Source: Meira nashicola (Eukaryota > Basidiomycota > Exobasidiomycetes > Exobasidiales > Brachybasidiaceae). From it: a DNA stretch of 64,000 nt. The position numbers and the translations under genes are program-made. The DNA is taken from positions 5,456,013 to 5,520,012 of the forward strand of contig BCJU01000001.1 in NCBI GenBank assembly GCA_001600355.1. Reading direction: 5' to 3'. Positions 28,301-38,259 of this stretch are shown here, piece after piece. Each line of letters starts with the position of its first letter. Position 1 is the first letter of the stretch. Under the pieces are notes generated by a model, which was not told where the DNA came from, searched no databases, and saw only the letters and a list, made by a program, of their open reading frames with translations.

Positions 28301-31300
28301 ACCACGATGTCATACTGGCTTACCATGTCAGCTTTGACCTCGAAAAGATCGGATAAACATATACAACTTTGCCAATTCTTTATGCGTCAGTTCACCAAGA
28401 ATCATCTGCATTGGACCGTGTCTTGCACCTTTGCACGCTTAATGGAGCAATTCATACGACGAACAGCTGGCAAAGAGGGATTGGAGGAATATCTGCCCAA
28501 AGCTTTGCGACCACAAGTCGCCATCAAAAGCTTATGCACTCTGAATGGACACGTAGATATGCGAGCAAGATTCCCGTCAAGCAGCTTACTTGGACGACTC
28601 TTTGACTTATGGGGGACATATTTCGGCCAAACAAACCAGTTGTACGAGCATCAGGAGGCGAGCTTACCATTGTGCAGAGAAGATCGATCCCAGATGGCTT
28701 CGCGAATACTGACTCTTGCTAATATCTGTGTTGCAAGTGCATTGGTCCGGCAATATTCATTTTTCCATCTTTTGGAAGTCTGTATAATCACAGAGCCTCA
28801 ATCCGCTCACGGATCCAATACACTTGAAATTGTTTCTCACTTGCTTGGCTATGCGGACACGACGAAATTGTGGGTCTCATTCGCAGGTCAGCTTGTCTGT
28901 GCTATGATTCTGAGGGAATACACTCTTGACCAGATCCCAATTCATGTTCTAGGTTTCAAATCACAAAAGGAATGGGCGGAGAGAACCTACATATTTGCTG
29001 TTGCCCCTTTATTGATAAGGGAAGGGCCAGCTTACGAGCAAGCGTTCTCCAAATTGTGTCAATTATTGAATACTAGAAAAGAAGAGGTTTTGCTTTCTTG
29101 CTTGCCAAGTATTATCGCATATAAGGGCATAGAATATGTTAGCAGGGGCAACAAATCATCAGATTTTCCGGCGCACCTCTCGGCTTGGGCTGAAAGCAAC
29201 ATCAAGTCCCATAACGGTACAAAAGCTGTCAATTCTTGCTTGGTGAGTTCGCTAGACGTGATCGCCGTTCGAACTTTGCAACGATGGCACGAGTCGGAAA
29301 AAGAACAGATGTATTCGGAAATTGCGGCCAGATTTTCAAAATTCAGCAAATTTCTCTCTTCATTACCTTTTCGGCAAACTAATCTCCATTTGCTTGAGCT
29401 GGAAGATCCTTGTGTGGGAACAGAGCAACTCATCAATTTGTTGACATCATTATCAAGCCCAAAACGTAGCGTTGTTTCGGCCGAAGTGGCATTCAATGTT
29501 CTCCATCAGCTTGGAAGCATTCTGTATGATGAGCAATCATTAGACAGTCAATTGCGACAAATATTTGCGTTACAGATCTACGTGTCAATGACTTGGTCAA
29601 TCATATCTGAGTCACCGATCCTGCTTCGGTCACTCCTTCAGGTTTGTTTGGCGTGCCTTCATATTCAAGATCTAGTTGAGCATGTAGCACCAATTTTGTG
29701 CTTGTGCATTGTTAGCATGACGGAAGATGTGGAAGATTTTGCAAGAATTTTGGTGATTGCATGCGAGAAACTTTTGATCCACAGTCGATCCAAAGATACG
29801 GAAATACAAGCAACCTCGACTTCCGTGCTTGAACATGTTGAGAAAGTGGTTATACGTATGTACGACTCTGAAAAGATGCGGCCTGGTATCCGTATGGCTT
29901 TTTGCGCATGGCCGCGCGAGCTCCATGCATCAATAGCTGATCTTCAAAGCCCAAGCATGTCAGATCTCAATCGAGCTGTTCATGAGGTGAATCATATCAA
30001 TGTGCACTTCTTACGTCGCTTTGCCATCTCTTTGAAAAAGAAAAATGCAGCAGTACGAGCTCAATTTGCTTCAACCGTATTATGGAAGATCATCGACCTA
30101 CTTCAAAGCAGTAGAAATATTTCAGAAGAAGAGATGAGTCAATTTATGGCTGCGTTGGCGGATATAACATTTCAATGTGATGGATTGCTTCCAAGCCCTT
30201 CTGTGAAATCACTGCAAGACTCTATTGAACCATGTAATCTAGTCCAATATGTACGGGAGATGCCATTATTGGACGAGAAATGTGAGAGTAAAATTTTGCC
30301 CCTCCAACAGTGGCTCACCAGATTCTTGCTGCAAAAGGTACGTTCCTTGAATTTGTGTGAAGCTCAGGACGCAGCTTGCACTCTTCGCAATATCTTCAAG
30401 CAAGACCCTCATTTCAACGGCTCCTCAAAACGTCAAAAAGGCACCATTTCGAAGCGTTCGTTTATTGAGCTTCAATATGTTATTGCTTTTCAGCCTCAAC
30501 GAGTGACGAGCATTGTAGCTATGGAAATTCTCCTAGTCGGAGATCAAGCACATCAGAAAGCTACAGACGTAAAGATATGGTCGAAATGGCTATGCCTACA
30601 GCTCTTTCATCTTCTGGACGGACTGGATGAACATTCGCCGTACTTGCACTTGGGACATCTTGTCGAAGAATATGAAGGGATCGCTCAAGAAATATTACCT
30701 TGCATTGTACACATCTTCTTCCGAGTTGCAAAAGATAAAAAGGATGAAAGGAGCCGTAAAGCCTTGTCGCTCCATTTCATGGAAATTCTACGTTACGAAA
30801 AAGCCAGTCCAGAAGTATGGAAGCTCATCATTCAGATCATTTTGCAGTTGAGAGAAGATCCACCTAGCTCTATACCCTTTTCAGGAGATGAATGGATCCA
30901 CAAGGTGGATTGGTTATTGCTCGCTTCTCGTTCTGTTCAAGTGCAATTGTTTGCGTCTGGATTGCTATTTCTTGAAGTGCAAAACAAATCGTATTCAAAA
31001 GCCGAAAACCCTCCTTCATCTTTGGATTTGCAGTATGCGATTTACAGTAACATCGATGATCCGGATAGCTTCTATGGTATTCACAATGATAATGTACGTG
31101 ATTCTCTAAGGAGGAGAATGGAACACGAAGGCCAATGGGAAGGCGTTTTCAGCCTTCAAGCGGCCGAATTCGAGATTTCAAAGGCTGCAAAGATGCGACA
31201 CAATATCGTTTCAACACTCCATCAAATGAGATATGACCGTGTTGCACTTGAGATCAAAGTGGAAGAAGATCAAATCGACTATGAAACCGGTTGGCGAACA

Positions 31301-34213
31301 CAGAATTGGGATTTACCTGTACAGACATCTGTGGAGATGGATGCGCCTTCGCAAGGTTTGTACTCTGCTTTACGTTCTTTGCATGAGAACAGAGACTCAC
31401 AAGTTGTGCATAAGAGTATTTCTACAGCATTTGCTTCACATTTCAAAGATCTCAAAAAGATCAACGTTGAATCAAGCAAAGTATCACAAAAGGCTCTACG
31501 TGATTTGATAGGTCTTCGAGAGATCCAATCAAGAGAGGACGGACAACGTGAAATAGATTTGTACAAACATTCTCAAATGGACTTTGACGTTTTTGAATCA
31601 TGGATGTCGATCAAATGCTCAATGTTTCAAGCTGATAGGAAACACACTCCACCTCTAGCATTAGGAGAGGTAAATTTGGATGAATCAGATGAGAGCATTG
31701 CGTTGGAAAGTAGTGCATTGATTTCGCTCAGTCAAAGGGCACGTGAAGAAGATAAAAGGCAAATTGCAATCAATTCAGTGATACAAGCACAGAATCTTAT
31801 TTCGCAGCAGATTGATTCCGAGCACAAGTACAAAATCGAAGAGGAATTTGCAAAAGTTCTTTGGATGCAAGGAAATCATTCGATCGCTTCTGATGCCCTC
31901 AGTACGTTGCTACAAAAGATGCCAAATACGCTTTCTGATCTAGATAAAATAGGTCGCGCCCAATCTTTGTCGACACTTGGCCAATGGCGTGTCACAGCCC
32001 GTTCGCATCACGCAAACGTGATAGTACTTGAATGTTTTAAACCAGCTTTAGGACTTTTAGATTCCGTGAAAGCACTTAAAGAAGCAGCAGAGGTTGCATA
32101 TCGATACGGTGTATTCGCAGATGATCAATATCGTGAATTGTGCGCATCGCCTGAAGCGCGTCGGTTGGAGAAGATGGTCAATGATCGCCATAACGAGATT
32201 CGGCTATTAGAATCAGAACTTTCCAAATACAGCATGAATGCAAAAGGACACAAAGCTGAAGCGCTGAAAAAAGCGAGACAAAAAGCATTCACAATACTTC
32301 AAGCTGACGAAGCAGCACTCTCGGAACATGACAAATCCAAAGATCGATTCAGACGTGATGCTGTGGAAATGTTTGCTCGAGAGATGAGTACGTCTGGGCA
32401 GACCAATGATGATGCTCTAATGCGTTTGACGTCATTGTGGTTTGAAAATTCACGAAACGACTTATTCAACCAAAAGCTAGCATTTTTGATCAAAAAGATC
32501 CCTTCATGGAAGTTCATTCCGATTGTTCGACAAATATGTTCACGGCTAAGCAAGGATAGCTCATTGGCCCAACAAGGAACAAGTAGATCTTCTTCGTCAG
32601 CTTTTCAGGCGACTGTATTTGACGTGGTCTTGAGCATGGCAAAGGATCATCCGTTTCACGCTCTATATCCTCTTTATGCATTATCGCGAGGCAGTAAAGA
32701 AGCCGGAGTAGGTTCACATTCACGTAGAGGAGCTCAAAGAGTCAGTTCTGGTACGAACTTATCTGCTACACAAACAGGAAGAAGTGATGTTGCTTCTGAC
32801 ATTATCAACAGAGTTCGGATAGGATCTAAACATAAGGCGAGCATTCAAGCATGGCAATTGGTATGTGATGCTTGTGTAGAATGGGCGCAGGCTGATCCGG
32901 AGCAAGCAATATCGAAAGCGAAGCGCAATGGAAATACTACAAAGGATAAAGTAGATAGCCGTCCTCGTGTCCCACAGCATTTGCGAATACACAAAATACG
33001 TGATGTTAATATTCCGATTGTGACTAAACCATTACCCATCGAACCCAACGCTAGTTATACCTCCTTTGTTGGGATCGCGTATTATTCTGATCATTTTTCG
33101 ACTGCAGGAGGTGTTCATTTACCCAAGATAATAGATTGTATTGGCAGTGATGGAAAGACATATAAACAACTTTTCAAGGATCAAGATGATTTACGTCAAG
33201 ATGCGGTCATGCAACAAGTGTTTACGTTGGTCAATTCGATGCTCAAACAAGATCGAAGGGCGAGTAAAAGATCTCTACACGTTCGTACGTATAGTGTTGT
33301 TCCCTTGGGGCCGCAATACGGCTTATTGGAATTCGTTGAAAGGACAGTTCCGCTCTTTCTTCCTTTGCGGCAACTATATGATCGACATCACGAAAAGGGA
33401 AAATTGACACCACAAGAAGCAAGAGAAGAAATTAAAAAGGTGGAGAGAAGTTCAATTGAGGAGAGGCGGGAAGTGTTTGAAGACGTGTGCAAGCGTATGC
33501 CTCCAGTATTTCGATTCTACTTTTTGCATTTGTACACTAATCCTACTGCACTACTGCAAAGCCGATTGAATTACACCAGAACGGTAGCAACAAGCAGCAT
33601 TGTAGGACATATCCTAGGTTTGGGCGATCGACATTCTAGCAATATTTTATTGGATCAACAAAATGGCGAGGTGATTCACATTGATTTTGGTGTTGCATTT
33701 GACCAAGGAAAACATTTGCCGATCCCTGAGCTAGTGCCATTCCGACTTACGCAAAATGTCATTGACGGTATGGGTATGAATGGCGTGGAAGGCGTTTTTC
33801 GTCACGGTTGTCAGGAAACGTTGAGAGTTTTGAGGGGAGGTGCAAGTGTGATCAAGACTGTGTTGGAGGTATTCAAGAATGATCCTTTGTATGATTGGAC
33901 CGAAAGTCCTATTAAAGTGATTCGAGCTCAAGGGTACGATGATGACGGTGAAAGTCAAGAGTCAAGTCAAGGACTTTCAAGAACATCAACGATAACAAAT
34001 ACCACTTCTGGCATAAATGGCGGCGGTGGGAATGAAGGTGCTGGACAGAGCAAAGAGCTCGCAGAATTGGCGGCCGAACGTGCAATCAATTCCACGATGG
34101 AGAAGTTGTCGAATAATCTCAGTGTTGAATATACCGTTAATGCGTTGATGACCCGTGCAATGAATTCTACTAATCTCGGTACAATTTTTCATGGTTGGCA
34201 AGCAGCACTTTGA
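25307..34213 (+). CDS. TEL1: Serine/threonine kinase Tel1/ATM (PIKK family)
   Basis: 2968 residues in a single uninterrupted exon of 8.9 kb. The N-terminus carries a TAN-type motif (LISSERATERALGIEQYKQI, about 10-29), which is specific to Tel1/ATM. A very long alpha-helical HEAT/FAT region follows. The PI3K-like kinase domain (about 2570-2880) has YKQLFKDQDDLRQDAVMQQ (about 2619), the catalytic loop GLGDRHSSNILL (about 2771-2782) and the DFG triplet in HIDFGVAFDQGK (about 2791). The protein ends in an intact FATC domain (MTRAMNSTNLGTIFHGWQ). Tel1 is recruited by Mre11-Rad50-Nbs1 to double-strand breaks and telomeres and phosphorylates SQ/TQ sites. Complete from start to stop with no frameshift noticed. 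Confidence 0.95.
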   Translation: MLNLQDAVRLISSERATERALGIEQYKQIFQNDETVKRFAESDDGEKKWLRTLQALFNCVIADRSTCVRKGSWQAAAPASKKRLQDSAGMVLWMIERCGTYFEKQTITSAVNHLTQMIEFRGELVEIVSVYYLKALTVLLSHAPHVNHLELDLWKLCTNICFNVILRDHLSNEPDWEDAKSVSSKTHEAASDATSKSRRTRPDDLEAAKCLYALIRANHAPLVSKERHGAMVLFRYSCILFEYPQESSLHLPILKGIVHTLNVLSVNDVETMLQFGEFAWTSLLNLWGSRSQAVKEQVILAFRTLFPVMQQCEKIEFLETLCEEILGEANDRLSIQPIPLTCVDLRSILESGPFQYHHFQASNRIDETSLISWSTLELGADLIPFLHDKGSYESSQSDVHPTPSKRRKLRGRSVTIERGQVLTKVLEPFRNQNRSNSSRSTWHTQLLLFLVARSFERLTKETQEEIIQALVKSLSGTNVEVISWSFVALASATSYNAFKRFDSNVLQIASRQLLRGSVCRSAAHILQAIIRNSSIDKAELSATLYNLLPEMELQNVQQTCDATSAFICQTLTFLRSNVALTHSSVHAMAFTWFRQTWRAPQISSTQRRMDALFYEMTSDDVVNLILATSGHTDFVSSTASFSTIIACPTTTWAKAYDYRKTIETYVLQGRIETIKQVPEKPILQQEHTKDTELRDPSQNEARGIHHLHFMMKKMATMLEEAKSASIALTYEQYRDAVELSLSNLKLQAFYQTRGVKAVQAVTKLAFALLTECVNLVKSSQLNSYQKAAIVELLSCSIAMPNTKERHHTIQPPGRQAGVHRTNILPNSNSTPKVSVLVKFSRQLWISDDALPVLSSAQDLLAKMCSIDDDHDGDQTMNDDFFEGIAQETRLSANSSQHASDETRLLAIACMKLLCNASMARTAKEDLLEKSLEALLDCASTDLYIESIKVMNSCLTESKNFLDMQMQERHIERIGSDVLASYAFDRNIEGQTVVIEFLRTTMSYWLTMSALTSKRSDKHIQLCQFFMRQFTKNHLHWTVSCTFARLMEQFIRRTAGKEGLEEYLPKALRPQVAIKSLCTLNGHVDMRARFPSSSLLGRLFDLWGTYFGQTNQLYEHQEASLPLCREDRSQMASRILTLANICVASALVRQYSFFHLLEVCIITEPQSAHGSNTLEIVSHLLGYADTTKLWVSFAGQLVCAMILREYTLDQIPIHVLGFKSQKEWAERTYIFAVAPLLIREGPAYEQAFSKLCQLLNTRKEEVLLSCLPSIIAYKGIEYVSRGNKSSDFPAHLSAWAESNIKSHNGTKAVNSCLVSSLDVIAVRTLQRWHESEKEQMYSEIAARFSKFSKFLSSLPFRQTNLHLLELEDPCVGTEQLINLLTSLSSPKRSVVSAEVAFNVLHQLGSILYDEQSLDSQLRQIFALQIYVSMTWSIISESPILLRSLLQVCLACLHIQDLVEHVAPILCLCIVSMTEDVEDFARILVIACEKLLIHSRSKDTEIQATSTSVLEHVEKVVIRMYDSEKMRPGIRMAFCAWPRELHASIADLQSPSMSDLNRAVHEVNHINVHFLRRFAISLKKKNAAVRAQFASTVLWKIIDLLQSSRNISEEEMSQFMAALADITFQCDGLLPSPSVKSLQDSIEPCNLVQYVREMPLLDEKCESKILPLQQWLTRFLLQKVRSLNLCEAQDAACTLRNIFKQDPHFNGSSKRQKGTISKRSFIELQYVIAFQPQRVTSIVAMEILLVGDQAHQKATDVKIWSKWLCLQLFHLLDGLDEHSPYLHLGHLVEEYEGIAQEILPCIVHIFFRVAKDKKDERSRKALSLHFMEILRYEKASPEVWKLIIQIILQLREDPPSSIPFSGDEWIHKVDWLLLASRSVQVQLFASGLLFLEVQNKSYSKAENPPSSLDLQYAIYSNIDDPDSFYGIHNDNVRDSLRRRMEHEGQWEGVFSLQAAEFEISKAAKMRHNIVSTLHQMRYDRVALEIKVEEDQIDYETGWRTQNWDLPVQTSVEMDAPSQGLYSALRSLHENRDSQVVHKSISTAFASHFKDLKKINVESSKVSQKALRDLIGLREIQSREDGQREIDLYKHSQMDFDVFESWMSIKCSMFQADRKHTPPLALGEVNLDESDESIALESSALISLSQRAREEDKRQIAINSVIQAQNLISQQIDSEHKYKIEEEFAKVLWMQGNHSIASDALSTLLQKMPNTLSDLDKIGRAQSLSTLGQWRVTARSHHANVIVLECFKPALGLLDSVKALKEAAEVAYRYGVFADDQYRELCASPEARRLEKMVNDRHNEIRLLESELSKYSMNAKGHKAEALKKARQKAFTILQADEAALSEHDKSKDRFRRDAVEMFAREMSTSGQTNDDALMRLTSLWFENSRNDLFNQKLAFLIKKIPSWKFIPIVRQICSRLSKDSSLAQQGTSRSSSSAFQATVFDVVLSMAKDHPFHALYPLYALSRGSKEAGVGSHSRRGAQRVSSGTNLSATQTGRSDVASDIINRVRIGSKHKASIQAWQLVCDACVEWAQADPEQAISKAKRNGNTTKDKVDSRPRVPQHLRIHKIRDVNIPIVTKPLPIEPNASYTSFVGIAYYSDHFSTAGGVHLPKIIDCIGSDGKTYKQLFKDQDDLRQDAVMQQVFTLVNSMLKQDRRASKRSLHVRTYSVVPLGPQYGLLEFVERTVPLFLPLRQLYDRHHEKGKLTPQEAREEIKKVERSSIEERREVFEDVCKRMPPVFRFYFLHLYTNPTALLQSRLNYTRTVATSSIVGHILGLGDRHSSNILLDQQNGEVIHIDFGVAFDQGKHLPIPELVPFRLTQNVIDGMGMNGVEGVFRHGCQETLRVLRGGASVIKTVLEVFKNDPLYDWTESPIKVIRAQGYDDDGESQESSQGLSRTSTITNTTSGINGGGGNEGAGQSKELAELAAERAINSTMEKLSNNLSVEYTVNALMTRAMNSTNLGTIFHGWQAAL

Positions 34214-34523
34214 AAAATGGTATAGCATGTACAATATGTAGAAAACACGATCAAACAAAAAAAAACATAGATTGAAATTTCGTGACGAAAATAATGCTGG
34301 GCATAACGTAACATGAGGAGTTGCAAACAGATCTGAGAAACTGTGTTGAAGAGGAAATGCTTATCAAAGACAACAACAAGAACAAGATCCGCAAAAGTGA
34401 GACACGAGAGACCCTTTTCAGTAGCGACTTTATGCGCAACTTGAAAGCAGAAATATATACTGAGACGATCAAAGAGGAAAAGATTGAGAAAGAAAAAAAA
34501 AAGAGAAACAGAACAGCATCTCC
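34214..34523. other. Convergent intergenic, TEL1 / Zn2Cys6 factor
   Basis: 310 bp, strongly purine-rich on the plus strand (long A/G runs at 34370-34510). Probably 3' untranslated sequence of both genes. No gene is seen. Confidence 0.45.
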
Positions 34524-36680
34524 TCAGTAAGGTAGCATATCCGAATTCGGCCAATCCATCGTTCGTTGAAACATGTTTGACTTGTCAGCATGAATGAAAC
34601 CGATGACTTCATTCGTAGAATGTGAATATTCAGATCCGGTAATCATTTGACCATCGCTGCTGCTTGGGTTGCTTGGAGAAGGCAAAGAGCTAGAACATGA
34701 TAAATGCGCTCCAGCTGTAGAGATTGCCAAATGATGAGGAGGAGATGGAGGAAGGAAAGAGGATATATAGTGACGGTCCTTAGCGGGATCACAACTGCCA
34801 CTTTCCTGCTCCGAGTCTTTTGCGAACAAATTTGCATTGGTTGAATCGGAATGCAGGTTATCATACGGTGTACTTGCATCTTGACTGTATCCTTTGAAAG
34901 TGTTGCAATCGAACGACATTTCCCGCATCATCATTGCATGATCACTTAATGCTTCTTCAGAGAAATCCTTTTGGCCCATTCCACTTACACATTGAAATGA
35001 ATGTGAACGTGCCATACCTGGAATCGTGAAGTGAGGCATATTTTGATTTTGGAAGGCCAAATGGGCATTAGGCAGTCTATGCGGCGTATCCAAAGATGGT
35101 GAAAAGTATGAAGAAGGCATGGATTCCGGCGAAGCATTGGAAGTGACAGGGTTAGGTGATAAATTCTCATTCATCATTCCCATACTGCCTGTCACAATTG
35201 TTGGGACCTGCCCAGATGAGGTTGAATAGGAACGTTCGAAGCTATGCAAAGGATAATGATTTTGATCTTGATAATGTTGATAGTGAAGAGAGTTGCTGTC
35301 ATTTTGCTTGTTGTTAGAAGATTGACTTCCAAGAGGCTCAGATTTCAAAACAGGTGCCGTAGCCCAAGTCGATGGAGTACTTGGAGAATGTAGCGTGGAG
35401 TTCGGACTTCCACTGTAATTTGCGGAGAGCGTTCCATTGCTTCCATGCGGGTAGCCATGTTTTTCCAAAGCCAACAGTGTCGATTGTGGAATATTTGTCG
35501 TTGGCGATAGGAATGGGTTCACATCTGATGCATTGTAGAATGGTGGATATTGCATCCCAGCCCAATTGACATTTTCAAATTTGGGAGGGTCCAACAAATG
35601 TGCGGTATCAGGATAGTCATATTGTTTATTCTTGCGCACTTCATTCATACCAGGGAGCTTGGAATAGGTTTGCAAGTGATAATCTTCATGTTCTTGTTTC
35701 ACAGTTGAACGTTTTCTTTTCGTCATTTTGTTTTGCTTGTCCAATTCTTTTTGATCCTCTAAAGATGAAAACTTCTTTTTGCCTTGCTTCTTTTCAGGAG
35801 TTTTTCCGTGATTGTCATCAGTCCAAACACATGTCTTGCCACGTCTTAAACATGTCCCGCACGTTCCAGTCTTTGGCCTTGGCATCTCATTACTTGGTAA
35901 ACAACGAATCTTACGACGACGGCAAGGAATGCACGCGCTGAAACGATCTGCGATCACATGAACGCGAACGATTTTGTCAGGTGTGTTATCTCCTTCCATG
36001 GATTCGATCATTTCAAAAGTAGTACTGTGTTTGCCATTAGAAGGAAATGATTTTGCGACTGCAGCTGCTGCTAATGCATGCTCGTGAACTCTTTCTTCTA
36101 AAGAGAGTTTGTTTGAATGTTTCAAGGTATGTTCTTGTTTCGTACTGCATCCATCATCTTTCTCACAAGTTTGTTGGTCGCAATCGCGATCTTTAACGTC
36201 AACAAAAGAGCTTGATCGACGCCTCTTTTGATGAAGTTGTGTTGAATCTTGAAGAGTTGTAATCGCGCTACTATCTGACGCTCTACGTGAACCGTTTAAA
36301 GATTGGATTTGTTTGATGTCTTTATCGCGATCTCCGTCTCGGCTCGCAAATGAATCATCGGTACCTTTTCTTGCACGATTGATACGCGCATTTGTGTTTG
36401 TACGTAGATCAACCATTGTTTCGATCATTTGTATTCCCGAAGACGTGATTTGTTGATGAAACGGAGTTGAACGTAAAGGGAAGTTGACAAACTTTTCGCG
36501 TTCAGATTTAATTTTCGTTTCTGATTGTCCTTCTGTTGAATTTAATTGATGAACATTGAGTGGATGTGAATTTAATTTGGATAATTTGAGTAATGGCGGT
36601 GATGGTGGAAGAGGTAATTCTTTTGACGGTAGGGTTAAATTAATACCCTCATGGGTAGAGTTGAATGACCTAAAAGACAT
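34524..36680 (-). CDS. Zn2Cys6 transcription factor with central DNA-binding domain
   Basis: 718 residues from the ATG at 36680. The six-Cys cluster lies at about 248-284 rather than at the N-terminus, with pattern C-X2-C-X6-C-X13-C-X2-C-X6-C (CIPCRRRKIRC, then CGTCLRRGKTC). The loop of 13 between halves is at or just over the usual upper limit. A basic, Lys-rich stretch follows (KQGKKKF and TKRKRSTVK). The rest is Ser/Pro/Asn/His-rich and disordered-looking, with no fungal-specific middle homology region recognised. Just upstream of the ATG the minus strand reads TTTTGCAG, a good splice acceptor, so a 5' leader intron is likely. The 1.6-kb upstream region suggests complex control. The target genes are unknown. 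Confidence 0.85.
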   Translation of the reverse strand: MSFRSFNSTHEGINLTLPSKELPLPPSPPLLKLSKLNSHPLNVHQLNSTEGQSETKIKSEREKFVNFPLRSTPFHQQITSSGIQMIETMVDLRTNTNARINRARKGTDDSFASRDGDRDKDIKQIQSLNGSRRASDSSAITTLQDSTQLHQKRRRSSSFVDVKDRDCDQQTCEKDDGCSTKQEHTLKHSNKLSLEERVHEHALAAAAVAKSFPSNGKHSTTFEMIESMEGDNTPDKIVRVHVIADRFSACIPCRRRKIRCLPSNEMPRPKTGTCGTCLRRGKTCVWTDDNHGKTPEKKQGKKKFSSLEDQKELDKQNKMTKRKRSTVKQEHEDYHLQTYSKLPGMNEVRKNKQYDYPDTAHLLDPPKFENVNWAGMQYPPFYNASDVNPFLSPTTNIPQSTLLALEKHGYPHGSNGTLSANYSGSPNSTLHSPSTPSTWATAPVLKSEPLGSQSSNNKQNDSNSLHYQHYQDQNHYPLHSFERSYSTSSGQVPTIVTGSMGMMNENLSPNPVTSNASPESMPSSYFSPSLDTPHRLPNAHLAFQNQNMPHFTIPGMARSHSFQCVSGMGQKDFSEEALSDHAMMMREMSFDCNTFKGYSQDASTPYDNLHSDSTNANLFAKDSEQESGSCDPAKDRHYISSFLPPSPPHHLAISTAGAHLSCSSSLPSPSNPSSSDGQMITGSEYSHSTNEVIGFIHADKSNMFQRTMDWPNSDMLPY

Positions 36681-38259
36681 TTTTTTCTGCAAAACAAAGA
36701 GTATATGTGTCAACAAGGCAGTTTAACTGACAAGAATTCTGAGTTTCATGCAAACATATGAACATTTCATGCTACATCACATGCCCAATCACGCGGTCAA
36801 TCAACCGTCCAAATACGTAAAATAGGCACCCTATTTGTTAACAATGTTACTCACTTTATAAAAAAAAACTGGTTTTGTGACTTCTTGTGTTGGATAACTT
36901 CTTCTTAATCAAAGTAGAACAAATTAACCACGAGTACGTATTGGAAATGTATTGTAAGAGGTTGAGTAATGGGAAGAAGTGATGATGATTCTGGAGAGAT
37001 GTGAAGGTAAACTAGGTGGTTCTTATATAGAATCAATCGTAGACGCAAGACGGTACAGCTTTCAACAAATCAATTGAAGCTGAGATTACACGCCTGAGAA
37101 AATCAATATCTTGTACGAATAGATTTGCCCGGTAGGCCTGGAAAGATCTTGTTATTGAATAAAAAAAAAGAAAACGCTCGGCTCAATTGTCATCGGCCAA
37201 GAAGGGATTAATAATAATAATCTTATTTGACCACCAATTAAGCCTTTATTATTCAATCGACTTTCGAATGCACAGACCAAAGATCGAGCGGAAAAATGAT
37301 ATTATGAATGCTCCATGTGTTTATGCAGTTATATTCGGAGAATAAAATTGAAATGATCGAAGTAGCTAAGATTACATGCGCATGCAAGATGAATGCTACT
37401 CTAATCAATCTTTTTTTCTTTTTTTCTCTTGATTTGTATGCATTTTTTCACTTATTACGCCAACATCGTTTCGGCTCCACTGTTGAATTATTGTTATTTT
37501 TTATTTTGATCATGTATGCATTGAAATTATTCAAGGTGGGCGTAATTAAAAAAAATATGTGCAATGTATTACCGACGGGTGTATTTTCACCGGTAACGAG
37601 TAATGCCACGGAAATTCAGACAAACGTTTAAGTAGGAGTTAAATATATGCCTTGGTTAAACTTAGACTTAGGAACTAAAAATAGGAAAGCAAGAACAAGC
37701 GGAGGAGGGAAGCTATTCAAGATGTTCTACATGTATTCCCTCTTCCGTTAAGATCGAGAAGCGGGTTATCAATCAGAGTTTAAACTGCAAAGTCATAATT
37801 GTGAGATGGTATGTGAATTGGATGATATCCTCAAGCTATGCTGAATCTCGAGTCTGTATTGTCAAGAATTATCATCATCTTGTTGGTAAACCCCGAAATG
37901 GCGTCTTAAAAAGTATAAATTTAGCCCAGATTACTGCGATCGAAAAATTTACCATTAATTCATGTGATCATCATTTCCCAAAATCGTTCTCATGCCAAGG
38001 TCTCTCTTTCTTGGCGTCGCTTCTTCTCCGGACAATGAAGTCTTTTCTGTCAATTTTTTCGATCCACTCGGAATAATTCATATCGATGGTCTGGACTGGA
38101 TATTGTAGAGGGTTCTTTTTAATTTCGATTTCATAAGAGTTATTACAGATGATTATTTTTAGAGCGGAATAATATCCTTTCGGGATCGAAAATCATTTAG
38201 CGGTCATCAATTTGGCAACGCCTTGCCAAAATGATCAATATTTGTTCAGATTTTTGTCC
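36681..38259. promoter_or_regulatory. Long AT-rich upstream region of the Zn2Cys6 gene
   Basis: About 1.6 kb between the Zn2Cys6 start (left) and the 3' end of the cyclo-ligase gene (right). It contains poly-A/poly-T runs and short AATAATAATAATC-type repeats (around 37209). It probably holds the long promoter and leader of the minus-strand regulator. Short open frames exist (for example 37308-37631) but show no family resemblance or typical coding composition. No tRNA is seen. Confidence 0.5.

Noticed and set aside
37308..37631. 107-codon open frame on the plus strand
   Set aside because: Low-complexity Phe/Leu/Ile-rich translation typical of AT-rich spacer, with no domain, no good start context and no neighbour link.
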